A stretch of 64,000 nt of DNA. It comes from Patiria pectinifera (lineage: Eukaryota; Echinodermata; Asteroidea; Valvatida; Asterinidae). Made by a program: the position numbers and the translations under genes. Under the pieces are notes generated by a model that was not told the origin of the DNA, did no database searches, and saw only the letters and a program-made list of their open reading frames with translations. The stretch spans positions 15,178,381 through 15,242,380 of the forward strand of contig CM057136.1 in NCBI GenBank assembly GCA_029964075.1. Direction: 5' to 3'. Below, piece by piece: positions 1-11,473 of this stretch; the stretch's first letter is position 1, and every line of letters starts with the position of its first letter.

Positions 1-730
1 ATGCATGTCACACACTAAGGGTGTGATATTGCATTGTGTTCATTGCACACTATTCAATACAGTTTTTTTTTTCAATTCAAGGGTTTTATTATCGATTCGT
101 CGCAGCCCAAAGGCTGAAAATTGTGAATGATTTACAATAAAGTACAAATATAACACAACATTTGAATTACTTCATACAAAAAATGAATCATCATAACAAA
201 TTAATAGCTATCAAATAAGAATAAATGAATAAGATTTCAAATAGAATAGCAATATAAGGACACACATAAAGGATATATATTTTATCTGCTAAGTAAACAA
301 TAAAGCAACATTCGTGCTGATGAAATCAAGGTTTTTAATAGGCTCAATTGAAAATAGAAATTTCGTTTTGTATGTTATTATAACAAATTATCATGCCCAC
401 ATTCACGTATTACCAATCCTAGCAGAAATTATTGTCTAACCTGCCGGGCGCTATAGCTTTAAAAAAAGTCATATCCCACATCACAGCAGTCAACAACAAT
501 TGTTTACTGACAACCCCTCCTGCTGCTGCTACTGCTGCTGCTGCTGCTGCTGCTGCTACTACTTCTACTGCTGTTGTTGTAAGGCCCTCTAGTCATGTAC
601 ATGATGTGATGAATGTGGATTTGTCATATATCCAGCAAACAATCTGCATTGCCAAAATTGTGTTGTAAATCAAGAAATCTATGAGCCCATGTAACTGTAT
701 TAATTGTAACGACTGATGTTATTTTATCAG
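1..730. other. Intron of the SORBS-like gene (no exon seen)
   Basis: AT-rich sequence before the first recognisable exon. It ends in a good acceptor (ttttatcag at 722-730). The only structure is the CTG microsatellite at 520-580. The upstream part of the gene, including any SoHo domain, is outside the window. Confidence 0.6.
520..580 (+). repeat. CTG/CTA trinucleotide repeat
   Basis: About 20 units of CTG with interspersed CTA, CTT and GTT units. It lies in an intron 150 bp upstream of a coding exon. The poly-Ala open reading frame across it is just the repeat read in one frame. Confidence 0.9.
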
Positions 731-892
731 AAGTTAATTGAAGAGGAGAGGAAAAAGAAGGAGAGACTGCAAGCGGAAGAACAGAAGCAGCGAAGACACT
801 CAGACTACGCACCCATCAAGTCTCCCATCATCACCAATGAGAGGTTCAGAGACCCGGTCATCAGTGCTGCCGACGATGGTCGGAAACAAGAG
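731..892 (+). CDS. SORBS: SORBS-like exon: charged helix and linker before SH3-1
   Basis: Open in phase 0 from acceptor ttttatcag to donor GAG|gtatgg, 54 codons. It begins with a highly charged helix (KLIEEERKKKERLQ), then SDYAPIKSPII and ERFRDPVIS. This matches the conserved DY.P..SPI...RF block that precedes the first SH3 domain in SORBS proteins. Confidence 0.85.
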
Positions 893-1166
893 GTATGGAG
901 GAAGGGGACTCGGGAGTTGTTTTGTGGAGAGATGGGGTAAGGGATATGGGCGCGTTACTGTCGGCAAGAGATAAGTAATTTAGACTTGGCCTGTTGACCT
1001 GACATCATTGAATGAGGTAGGCAACAGATTTCACTGGATGCCTTGCTTCGTGAAGAAGATTCCTGAACTCTACCCCTAGTTCATAGACATGACTTGGCAA
1101 TTTGAAGAAGATAAAAATTCAATTTTTGCATTTTTTATATAATTTTTGTATTTTCGTTCTGCACAG

Positions 1167-1216
1167 GTCAAGGCGTGTGCTATTGCATTGTATCCCTTCA
1201 AAGCTCAGAACCACAA
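1167..1216 (+). CDS. SORBS: SORBS-like exon: start of SH3-1
   Basis: A 50-nt exon, phase 0 in and phase 2 out, between ttctgcacag and gtgagt. It encodes the first SH3 strand with the ALYPF motif (ALYDF in most SH3 domains), followed by KAQNHK. It joins in frame to the exon at 1430. Confidence 0.88.
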
Positions 1217-1429
1217 GTGAGTATTTGTCGTTAAAATTATCAGCAACGTAATTCAAGAGTTCTTTTGTTTAGCAAGCTTAGTCAGGCCCAGTGCTTTTGA
1301 CTAGTTACATGAAGGATGACAGGAGCCCCTTCTTTTATTTTTCATTTTTTCTTTTGGTCATGTTATCTTTATCGGTAAAATGCACCTTCATTGCATTGAT
1401 GGCAAACTTTTTAATTTTTGTTCTCAAAG

Positions 1430-1544
1430 GGAGTTGAGTTTCAGCAAGGGGGACATCATCTATCTTCTGCGGAAGATTGACCAGAATTGGTTTGAGGGAG
1501 AGCACCACGGCCATGCTGGCATCTTTCCTTCCAGCTATGTGGAG
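1430..1544 (+). CDS. SORBS: SORBS-like exon: rest of SH3-1
   Basis: Phase 2 in, phase 0 out. It encodes [13 protein letters not shown], then NWFEGE and GIFPSSYVE. These are the SH3 RT-loop acidic residues, the ligand-binding Trp and the ALYDY/FPxxYV signature. With the previous exon this is a complete SH3 fold of normal length. Confidence 0.92.
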
Positions 1545-1595
1545 GTGAGGAATATGTCCACCTAGGGCCAATTTCATGGCACATTTTTTAATATG

Positions 1596-1850
1596 ATTAA
1601 TTTCAGGTACTGAACCAAGGATTCTTCAAAAGTGCCCTAGGCTCTGTAGCTCGCAAGCCTGAAGAAACCTGTAGAGAGAAGACAGTGAGAAGAAATTACA
1701 GTTTTAGAGGTGGGAGGAAAAGCCCAGAAGAATATTCTGGGGGAAGCCCACGGAATCAAGTAGGGACTGAAAACCCAATCCACTTATTGACCCTGGCGGG
1801 ATTCGAACCCGGGTCTAAGGTGGAATGCTCCACCAACCTGACTACCCTAA
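1596..1850 (-). mobile_element. tRNA-derived SINE, copy 1 (reverse orientation)
   Basis: Read on the minus strand it starts near 1850 with a tRNA-like head whose B-box is gggttcgaatcccgcc. A family-specific body follows (TGGGTTTTCAGTCCCTA, then an AGAATATTCTTCTGGG stretch) and a tail that ends near CAAGGATTCTTC. The same body occurs in the forward orientation at 55890-56176, so it is interspersed. It sits in a SORBS intron just after SH3-1. Confidence 0.85.
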
Positions 1851-2410
1851 ATAAATAATCATTTTAACAGTTTGTCGAAAACTTTTTGCCAAATTCTCCA
1901 TAAAAACACTCTTCTTTTAAGTTGGATGTTTTCATTGAATGAAAACACCAGTCAAGCTGGAGCTGCTTATAGGATTATGTAAAAGCATGTATAGCATCTA
2001 ATGACTCTTTTGGTTGGACAAAGAAAATTGCCTGAAGCGGGATACAACCTCTATCCCACCTCTTTCCGTTTCCTTGTTTCAGGTTCGATTCTCTCTGGAG
2101 TCCAATTTTTTTGGGTGTAAAGCAATGAATTCTACTTCTGGTGTCGTTGATCAATGTTTGCATCTAACTCTCATGATCTTTATATTTGTTGTTTGGGGTT
2201 CAAGTCCCATATCAGACAATTTTCTTTAGTTAAGGTTCTAATCTCACTTAAGTTCATTTTACAAATTCTTTTGGGTTAATATTCTTTTGTTCAGGGTATG
2301 AATCCTACTTCAGATTATTTTCTTTGTCCAATGAGCAATTGCTTAAGAACGAACCAAGTCAGATTACCCTTGTGATATGTCTCTTGATCTCACCTGTCCT
2401 TATTGACCAG

Positions 2411-2530
2411 GTCGTCACATCCCTTGAGGATGCCAAGAAGGCCCAGCTACACGGTCCAGGCCTGGAGGGCAAGGCCCGGGCCAAGTACAAGTTTTCTGGC
2501 GAGACTCAGATGGAACTCAGCTTCAGTAAG
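2411..2530 (+). CDS. SORBS: SORBS-like exon: inter-SH3 linker and start of SH3-2
   Basis: Forty codons, phase 0 at both ends, between tattgaccag and gtgagc. A short linker (SLEDAKKAQLHGPGLEG) leads into ARAKYKF and ELSFSK, the first strand and RT loop of the second SH3 domain. The GKARAKYKF.G...ELSF pattern is typical of SH3-2 in this family. Confidence 0.9.
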
Positions 2531-2900
2531 GTGAGCTCAGAATCTCTGGAGATAGGGAGGAAGGGGACAAAGATTAAAGACTGATGTTTTTTAGGAGTCA
2601 GGAATTTCCTTTCCGAGGTAATTTGTGGATAAAAATAAGAATCAAGCATCTGAATGGTAGTGATTATGTAAAAAACAACCTATACCTATTTACAAGTATT
2701 CCTGCAAACAACAATTAATTTTTTTTTAAGTACTCTTGGAAATGATAATTACAAGTTGCTTACCCACAGTATGTTGTGCCTACACAGTACATTGCCAGAC
2801 TACTCTCTAAAGATGCAATCCTTACATCTAAGGAGATCCTTAGCCTGCCCAAGATAGAGCCATTTGGAGAAACCTAGTGGTTGGCAGCTGCGCATTCGAC

Positions 2901-2922
2901 TAGTAGTAGTAGTAGTAGTAGT
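2901..2922 (+). repeat. TAG trinucleotide microsatellite
   Basis: Seven perfect TAG units in an intron. Confidence 0.9.
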
Positions 2923-3216
2923 TACCCAAAATGAAGGATCCAGGATTTTTAAAAATTAAGTGGGGATTCAACGATTTGTTTTTTTTGCTCCTAGAGAGTA
3001 ATTTTTTTTTAAGATGGTCAAATGGGACTTCTTGGTGAACACTTGAGGGTACTGTTAGATTGCAAGTTGTGTATAAGTGAAGAGCTTCATTTTTTCCCCA
3101 AATGCTTTACTTTTAGTTGAAAATTGCAACAACAAAAAATCTAATTGTAACAGTGATAAGCTGCAAATTTGATGCAAACTGGTTTTTTTTTCCCTGGATG
3201 TAAACAAAAAATATAG

Positions 3217-3331
3217 GGAGAGTACATAGTCCTCATCAAGAAGATTGATGCCAATTGGTGGGAGGGAAACATTGGAGATAGGAAAGGAATCTTCCCCGCT
3301 GCCTACGTGGAGGTGCTCCGAGAACCTACAG
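3217..3331 (+). CDS. SORBS: SORBS-like exon: rest of SH3-2
   Basis: Phase 0 in, phase 1 out (donor G|gtaaga). It encodes GEYIVLIKKID, the tandem Trp NWWEGN and GIFPAAYVEVL, completing SH3-2. The next exon in phase is 6.2 kb downstream at 9519. Confidence 0.92.
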
Positions 3332-3727
3332 GTAAGATACAAGCTTTGGACTTGTCCATTTTTTTTATAGGGTACCAATTAATTTTTGGCCCAGATTTTT
3401 TGAAATGCTTTAGAAGCTTACTTCTTGATTTTTGTTTCCGCAAAAATTTTTGTGTCCTGCTTTTGACCTCTAGCATGTTTTGTAATTTGTGTGTCGAAAA
3501 GTGATCATGGTTAAATCAATTTTTGAAGCCGCGGATCCAAAACAAAGTCCTTAATGGACAACCTTGTTTATCGGTTCCCACAATTTCCTGCTGGTTGTTT
3601 AAAACTAAAAAGTATACATACACAGAGGGGTTAACCCTAGAAGTTTGGATAGCAAATAATAAACATTGATAGTTGTGTTATTCATGTACTTACATGTATA
3701 GCCCCACCAAAGAAGCCATGTGGCTAT

Positions 3728-3987
3728 CAGTGGTGCGCTACGTGGGGATGGGGGCGTGGCATTTGCTCTCTTTTCCCCTCCCCCAATTTCCCCCCCCCCC
3801 CCACACACACACACACATTGTCCACATTGAGATTAATTCTGTTTAATTCCTTCACTGTTCAGAATCAGAACTATAGTTGAAAGCAGAGAGTGAAATTTTG
3901 GAAATTAGATATTATTTTGACTTCCCTCCCCCACTATTTCTTTGCCACCCACTTTCCCCTAAATTGAAGAGTCTGGCGCCGCCACTG
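3728..3987. mobile_element. hAT-type MITE with perfect 8-bp target duplication
   Basis: A 260-bp element that starts CAGTGGTGCGC and ends GGCGCCGCCACTG, so its termini are imperfect inverted repeats of the CAGTGGCGG type common in hAT elements. The flanks are an exact 8-bp direct repeat, GTGGCTAT (3720-3727 and 3988-3995), the duplication length made by hAT transposases. The interior is C/T-rich and non-coding. Confidence 0.8.
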
Positions 3988-4325
3988 GTGGCTATATAAA
4001 TCCACAAAGGTGATATATAAAAGGAAGTATAAATTCACTCACCTTAAAAGTATGAGGCATTTCCGTCTAGCCTATGATCCCTCTAAGTTTGTGGGATTTA
4101 TGTTATCTTCAAGCAGATTACCTTGTCAAAAGTTATTGGCAGCCCCCCACTGAAGTGACAGGTTCACAAAGGTGGGCATTGCCAGTGATGAAGTTGTCAA
4201 GTGTCTTGTGGCTGACAGAGAATTCCGGTGATGTTTCCTTGGCTTTTACAGTCCCTACCCTGGGAATTGTGTGGTTTCTATCAATTCACCTACAAAATCA
4301 CATAGTCAATGAACATTGTAGTTAA

Positions 4326-4849
4326 AGGGAATACACAACATTTGCTTTTGCTGTTATTTTCTGAAATGGATGGATTTGGGGGGTTAGTATTTTATTGGAA
4401 ATATTGTTTGTAGATGGTTTGTAGATGCTGGAAAAACCAAGAAAAAACAATCATGTTCTTGTAGTCTGGTTCCCTGACCCCACTTAAGATGAAACAGTAA
4501 TTTATAGACATCGGGAGATTGTAAGGTCAGGCAATCAGTCTCAGCTGGCTTGTACCAGTTCACAGGTGTGTAATTGACTGCAAAGAAAATGGGGACTAAC
4601 TAAATACATACATGATAAATTTGGAGCATTATTTGAAAAAAAGCTAGTTTTTTGCCAACGCAGGTTGGCAGACCAGCATTGGATATTGATACAATAATAC
4701 CACTTTTCTTGAAAATGTTAGCACATCAGGTGCCATGATTTTACAGGATGCTTTAGACTGTCATTCACTAACAGTCCAGTAAGGTATTTTGGGACTATTT
4801 AGTAGTTTTGTTTTTTTGATGTTTGCACATATTGTACGTATATTCCCTT
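4326..4849. mobile_element. TTAA-flanked non-autonomous element, copy A
   Basis: A 524-bp element with inverted termini AGGGAATAcAC at the left and its complement at the right. It is flanked by TTAA at 4322-4325 and 4850-4853, which suggests piggyBac-type insertion. The body closely matches 49609-50123 in the same orientation (shared blocks include CTGGTTCCCTGAC and TGTAAGGTCAGG) and a partial inverted copy near 40115-40390. No transposase is encoded. Confidence 0.75.
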
Positions 4850-7800
4850 TTAAGACATTGTTACTTACACCGTACTAGAGTAGGCCTATACCTTTATGCA
4901 CACCCATGTATACCTTGACGGAAATGAACATGCATTGGTGCTCATGATTTTTTCCCTGTATTTATACCAGTGCTGTAAGAGCAAATTTCTAATCATGAAG
5001 TTTATGTATATTCCCAGCCATGCTCATGAAATGCCCATGTACTTGTACAGCTATGTTTAATGATCTTCAGTGTTAACTATTAAACTAAACTCTTTTACTT
5101 TAAAATATAAATGACTCACTAAAACAAGGAAAACAGTGTACTACGAGTTACCGGTATAAGAAATATGCAAGGAATTGAAATTGGATATTTTATACGACTC
5201 ACTTAGCTTGACCGCATCACATATCTACATGTAAAGGTTTCTAGAAAAATATTTTGGATAATGACATTGCATGACTACTGTCATATATGCACAGCCCCCT
5301 CTGCCGTCAAGCTTTGGCCAGCTAGCAAGCATACCCAGCAATCCTGGGCTGTTTGGAATTCCAGTGGCGGCGGGAATGTGAGGCGTAGGGCTAGAGTGAT
5401 GTTTTTGGCCATAAACAGCCCTGGTAGCTGCCGAGATGGTCTGATTGCTTGATTAGCTTACAAGGGACTGCCCGTCAAGGCTTAGGCTGATGCGCTTATC
5501 CCGTTCCTAAACTCAAGGACAGAATCTAAGCCAATCGGATGTTTCCTTCGTTCAATTCTTTAACATGCTCTCCAGGAAACCGTTGGGCAACATTTTTGCC
5601 TTGAATGATATAGTTCAGCATTCAGAGACATCTGTGCTCGGCTGAAATCGAATAAATGTGGGACTGTGGGTGCTTGGTTTTTTTATAGCACCGGCCCTGT
5701 CGGATCCAATGCCAATTGACATGTTTTGACTGAGTTTTATTACTTTGCAAATCAGGCTTAAACTGTCCGCCAAGGATGAAAATTACCGAACAGAAAAAAA
5801 ATGTTCTGGTCAGTCTAGTTCTGTATGAACAGTTGTACAAGAAATATTTTTTTCCCTTTTAGAGCTTTTAAAGGGAAATAAACTGATATTCCTTTTTTTG
5901 GTGTAGTATTATTACAGCAATTAATTGGTCTTTTTTAATACTTTTGGTACATGGGCATTAGCAATATTATTTAATATTTAAAAAAGAAAGGCTAGTAAGG
6001 CCAAGAAAAAAAAAAAAAAAGGTCTACAAAAGTCCGGTGAATGACGGGGGACGCTTTTTTTTTTTTTTTCTTCAAGCTTGGATTGTAATAATTTGCCTTG
6101 GTGCTCTCGATCATTTGCCTTGGTGCAATAGAATATTAAATAAAGAGTAAAAATGCTGGCAATACTTGATTTATGAATGGATAAATACCTCAGTAGCTGA
6201 TTTTGTTGGAGTGTTATGATGAAAATGAGAAGCAGAACTAGATTAAATATTGGGAGATCAGTTATTTATTTTTCATTTGAACAACATTCGCCATCTGTGT
6301 GATTTATGCCGTACAAATAAATTGGGTCAGTAGCAATAATACACAGACGTAATAACATTAGGCCAAGTAAAAATACACTAGTTTCTTGTCACTACTCCAC
6401 TTCCTTTTAAACAAGCCGCCACCTTTTAAATTTTTTTTAAAATCAATTATTTGCAATATATTTAGGTTTTTTTATGTTCCTCCAGCAAAATTGTAGCTAT
6501 TTATGCAAGTTTAGAATCTGTTTTAAGGCGTTCAGACTCATTTGGCCACAAAAGTATCAGCAAAAGAGTCAAGAAAATAGATGAATCCAAGACAAAAAGG
6601 AAGCTTCCTCCTCACTTTTTAAAAGTTTAGGCTCGGGTGTGTTCTTCAAAATTTACATGTATTGCTTGTTTTTTATGCCAATGGGGATAGCAAGCTTGCA
6701 TCCTAAAATGCCTTTAAGGGTTTGGGTTAAAAGTGTTTAAAATCTGTCGGTAACATGACTAGAGTCCCTTTAAAAACTTCTTTAAAAATGTAATTATTCT
6801 GAATTATTTCTGGTTAGAAGAAGCCCTGTTTTTTTATCTGTCTCAATCTCAACCCTGGAGTGCCGGTATTTTTATTTATTTTCTAACACTATCTATGCTC
6901 TGCTGTCGTCAACTACAAAGTGCGCTTTTCCCCAGATGCAGGCGTTGGAATAACAATCAAATGAATTGAAGTGGTCCCTTAGGCTGTGTGACATTTAAAA
7001 ATAATTCCCAGCTCCTTGTGAACATTAAATGGCAAAGCAATTTGGAATGAATCCTTCTCGCTGAAAGATGTGGTACAGATGCAGGATGCAGTATTCATAC
7101 TGCGATGTACGGTGATGAAGGGTTAAGTGAAGCGTAGAGCAAAGCCTGGAGTGTCATTTGGCAATGTGTATGTTTATTGCTCTGTGGTATGATAGGCTTC
7201 CTGACTTAATGAACACAAAACCGGGACCAGGCAGTTATTGTTCCTTGCTCTATGGTTATAATAACAGAAAATCGGGTTCTTGCATAGTGGCAGAATTTGG
7301 AGGATTTTGGAAGTTTGGAGCATAAATTTATGGAATGACTATGAGCAATTGGGCAATCGACCTCTGTCGCATAAAATATTCTAGGACTAATATTTTAGTC
7401 GACTGCTCCGCAGCCAAAGGATGATGATGATGATGATTCTAGGTGTTCTAAGTGTGTGTTCTAATTGAATACAGATTGGAAAACCATCCTCTTCAGTAAA
7501 TTACTTATCTGCACACTCCGAGTCCAGATGGGCCAAATTTCAGGTCGAAATTTCTTTAGAGGACAAATTGTGCTGAAATCAATTTAACACACTGAAGACC
7601 TCCTTATAAAGTGTTTTGCCAGACTGGTTCTCAAAAGGAACTTCTTCTGATGGACTAAATGGTAGCAAATTGTTCAAAAATTACTTTGTACAATTAATAT
7701 TTACACTATAATTTTAGTTTCATTAACAATCCATTTCTCCATGTTCCTTGTAAACTCCTTCAAATTTAAAATTATGCAAAATGGCTCAAATCCTACGAAC

Positions 7801-9074
7801 TGTTTATAAAGATCCAACATATACCAATACGAAAGCTAAACTATTGGCTTTTGAAACCATGTGTATAACTCATTCATAAATTTTGGGACTTTATACCGGT
7901 AGGTCACCCATTATAAGAACAGGCAAGATTTTGTCTTAATTGTTACTCCTTGCATCAAGCAGATGCTCATTAAGTTGCGTTTGCGTGTCAAGATCATCCC
8001 ATGATTTCTGATAAGGTCAACAGACAGTGCCTCCTCCCCATGTACAGATGGCCAGTCTTATATTTCACTTCAGAGAATTTTCCAATCAACTTGGCATTAA
8101 TCAATATTAGGTTTTGCCCTTCACCAACGTATAAACACTGTATACTCAGTACCTCCCGAGTGAAAGTTAGAAAAAAATCACTTTGCATTAGTCATACAGT
8201 GTCTACATCAGATTTATTTCCATTTGGTGTCATTTATGAACAGAAATTAAGTGAACTATTGAGCCAACACCCCCCCCCCCCAAAAAAAAATCAGAAAAAG
8301 TCTGTGTAGCTTTTTGCTGTTGTTAATATCATTTGGCGGTAATGCTTTTAGTTTATTGCTTTAAATCTATGAAATGCAAACATGGAAACTATTTACATAA
8401 CAGTGCTGTATTGTTTAAGAAATGTTGGTAAAACAAGTGGTAAACAGTTTAAACCATGATTGTTTCTGGTGTATTATTTGTCAAGCTTGTTCATACATGT
8501 AGATTCCTGATCAAAGAGATTTTTTTAAAACATTTTCATCAATCAAAATATGTGCATCAACTTTATGATGTTTCTTGAAGATCCCTAAACTTGGAGGTAT
8601 TTTATCTGTGCATCATGGAGCTACAACCTTGAGGGTTCATTATGTGAAATGTTCCAAGGCTGTAAGACAGATTGACTTGTGATATTTTCTCACCGAGATA
8701 AAGGACAGCATATGCCAATGGGATTGACATTTTTGTCAAATATCTCTCCTGCCAGTCCCTGCTTTACATGGACGTCTGACATTTGTTGAGGACGCTAAGA
8801 GAAAATCTTAATTGGGATCTTTTGTGTGGATAAGTCACACATGAATGTTGGTCATACTGCTCGGGAGGTTTTTTATTTTTTGTAAAACTTTATTAGTTAT
8901 TTTTGGTAGCCTTTTTTTTCACAGTTTTTAGATTGTTATTTATACCTAAACTGTTTCTTTAGGTTTGTTTGGACCCACTTTAGAAATTTTGAAAAAAAAG
9001 TCGCAAAATAACCTACTCACATATCTCAAAATCTTATCACATTGTTGCCATGGCTAGAGCTCATCAATTGAGGC

Positions 9075-9215
9075 CATGGGCATCGCCAGAATTTTTTCTA
9101 GAAGAGGGGGGGGGGGGAGGCAAAGCACATTATTACCAAATATCCTTGTGCTTTCTGTTGCATATTTTCAATTTGCCCACCCCACCCCCATCGACACCCC
9201 CTGCGGACGCCCATG
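9075..9215. mobile_element. Diverged hAT-like MITE
   Basis: The left end CATGGGCATCGCCAG and the right end CGGACGCCCATG are inverted repeats related to the element at 36518-36769. The interior carries G- and C-runs. No clear target duplication remains, so this copy is older. Confidence 0.55.
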
Positions 9216-9518
9216 TTGTTAAATGTGCATAGTAAACAGCAATATGACTTCGCACCACGTCTTCTTTTTTGTTCTTATCTTTTATCCTTTTTTTTGGGGG
9301 GGGGGTGCTCGTCCGGGGGGGTGGGGGGGACAATTGATGATTGGGGCACAGAAGCTTGCTCAGGGACAATGGGTTCTAACCCACATTTGAATGACGCTTC
9401 TGCCACTTCATGTAGAAGTTGTTCACGATTTCTGTTTCGAATCGTGGAATTTTTAATCAATATCACGGTTAAAACGTTATTGTTTATACTATCACAATGA
9501 CTTTTTTTGTACATGAAG

Positions 9519-9745
9519 GTGTTGCAAGTTCCCCAGCGAAGAAGACTCAACCAGCAACAAGCCACTCACCTTACCAACCCCCAGCACAGCATATGGTGCA
9601 GTCCAGTCCCAAGCATCAACAAAGACCACAGGCTGTACCAAGTCATCAACCGGGGAGGTCATCTCTTGGGTCATCCGGCAGTCAAGGGTCATACGGAAGC
9701 AGCCAGAGGGAGCCTGATCGGTACTTTGAAGAGCCTGTTCCTAAG
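9519..9745 (+). CDS. SORBS: SORBS-like exon: Ser/Gln/Pro-rich linker between SH3-2 and SH3-3
   Basis: Phase 1 in (acceptor acatgaag), phase 0 out (AAG|gtaaat). It encodes about 76 residues rich in Ser, Gln and Pro with no predicted fold, ending DRYFEEPVPK. Phase agreement with both flanking exons, the position and the linker composition support it. Sequence similarity alone would be weak. Confidence 0.75.
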
Positions 9746-9809
9746 GTAAATATCTATGAGACATTCAAGAGGAATATTCAGTGTTGATTGATCGTGTTTG
9801 TGTTTGCAG

Positions 9810-9869
9810 ACCCCCATCCAACCCTCACACAACTATCCCCAACAAACCCCTACCCCAATACCACCCTAA
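9810..9869 (+). CDS. Possible alternative terminal exon of the SORBS-like gene
   Basis: A strong acceptor (gtgtttgtgtttgcag) is in phase 0 with the donor at 9745. It opens a 19-codon Pro/Gln/Thr-rich reading that begins TPIQPSHNYP and stops at TAA 9867-9869. Used as a last exon it would give a product without SH3-3. The sequence beyond is CCCCAA-rich simple DNA, so a decoy acceptor in a C-rich intron is equally possible. Confidence 0.25.
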   Translation, partial: TPIQPSHNYPQQTPTPIPP

Positions 9870-10251
9870 TTCACTGCTGCCCCTCTCTCATTTCTACCCC
9901 TGCAAAACCCCAACTCCACCAAATCAACCCCAACCCACTCCAACTCAATCTGCACCCCACCCCTTTCCTTCATTTATCCGAGCTTCATTCAAATGCTTTG
10001 TTTCTTAGCCCTTGCATCTGATAAAGTAGCTGTAGCTACAAGAGCTTATGCCATAAATTATAGTTAATCTTTAAAGTGCTACCTTCTCTATATAACTGTT
10101 TCTTAGCTCTATAATCTCAAATCTTAAGTGCTATTCTTATATCTTCCAAGGAAGAAAAATGGCAGCATGTATGATTGGAGTGCACGCAAAGCACATTATC
10201 TGAGCCCCACCAACATGTTTTCAACATCTCAAATTTATTTTCATTTTGCAG

Positions 10252-10283
10252 CCCAGCAGGACACTTGCAGCTGGCCAGGATCT
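10252..10283 (+). CDS. SORBS: SORBS-like micro-exon before SH3-3
   Basis: A 32-nt exon between cattttgcag and the consensus donor gtaagt, phase 0 in and phase 2 out. It encodes PSRTLAAGQDL. It is the only candidate seen that bridges the phase-0 donor at 9745 and the phase-2 acceptor at 11474. Confidence 0.65.
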
Positions 10284-10320
10284 GTAAGTATCCTCCGTCT
10301 TGACATTGATAAGTCTCATA

Positions 10321-10382
10321 AGGATCTTGTATATAATATTCTCATTGTTGTCAGGATCTTGTATAATATTCTCATAGTTGTC
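10321..10382 (+). repeat. Two-unit tandem duplication in an intron
   Basis: Two near-identical units of 32 and 30 nt, each starting AGGATCTTGTAT. Confidence 0.85.
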
Positions 10383-11473
10383 AATCAATTGATCTCAATA
10401 CAGAAATTCATCAATTGGCAATAAACGTCTCGTTTTACCCGCAGTGCGTCATTGGAAAAGTCAACATTTGGGTTTTTTGTATGAAGGAGTTTTGTGTTGG
10501 GGAGATGCGATTTTATTACTCAATATTTTTACATGTACAATTGACATTATTTTCTGAATGCTGGTGGTTGTTTTTGCACCAGGCGTTAATATGTAATTTG
10601 TGGTTATGTGGTACTGCACTTAAGGAATCAAGGTCTGATGATTAACTTCAGGACAGTATAGGCAAAACAATCATCCTTTAAAATTAAAGAGACCTACATT
10701 TGAGGCAAAGGCTCGTTGGTGAACTGTCTTGTGCATATTTTTGATTCCAATTTCCCTCTGCCCAAAAAACCCTGGAGACAATCTAAATTTTCTTCATAAA
10801 GCATTTGTAGTTGATGGTGAAAAGGTTACTTGCCTCACATGGGACCTAGAAGGCAGACACGAGGGTTCCATGCGGAGCATCAGACGTCAAAAATCTGTCA
10901 GATATCTTTTAAAGATTGCACAGCAGGCTTGCTGAAAGCCCCTGACACTAATCAATCAAACAGATTTTTCAGCATCTTCTGGGATGCATTGAACTTGTAA
11001 AAAATTGATCTCTTGCACAGAAAGATAAGGAAAATAGGACCATGTGGCACTTGAGTGTGCTCAATCCTTGTATAAAAACCAATGGCACAGAAGCAGAGGG
11101 AAAGGGGGGCATTCCTCCCCCACCCCCTCCCCCCTTGTTGAAAATTATGTCTCTCCGCCCCTTGCTTCTTTTGGATCGCCATGGTAGAGATGTAGTAAGG
11201 AATACAAGTTTTACTATGGATCAAATGGCGAAGGTCGGAACGGATATCAAAATACGCTGAAAATGAGTAATCAATTTTAGTTGAAGACTTGAACTGTCAT
11301 CAAGTCCTCACATATCCATCATCCCGTCTTAAATGAAGAACTTTTTAACTGAAGAGTGTCTTGAAGATATTGCTGTTGTATTGCTCATCACTTATTACTT
11401 TGTCCTGATTGCTGACTTGATTTGTGATTCACTTGTGGCTTGATTGCAACTCTGACTTTTTTAACTCGTGTAG

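Larger units (their letters stand above)
3332..9518. other. 6.2-kb SORBS intron
   Basis: No coding exon seen on either strand. It contains a hAT-type MITE (3728-3987), a TTAA-flanked element (4326-4849) and a diverged hAT-like MITE (9075-9215). There is also a GATGAT microsatellite near 7420 and poly-A, poly-T and C-runs. It separates the SH3-1/SH3-2 pair from the linker and SH3-3 exons. Confidence 0.7.

Noticed and set aside
9781-10021. Pro/Thr/Asn-rich frames of about 75 aa
   Set aside because: CCCCAA-type simple sequence open in several frames; only the short phase-0 reading at 9810-9869 was kept as a possibility.
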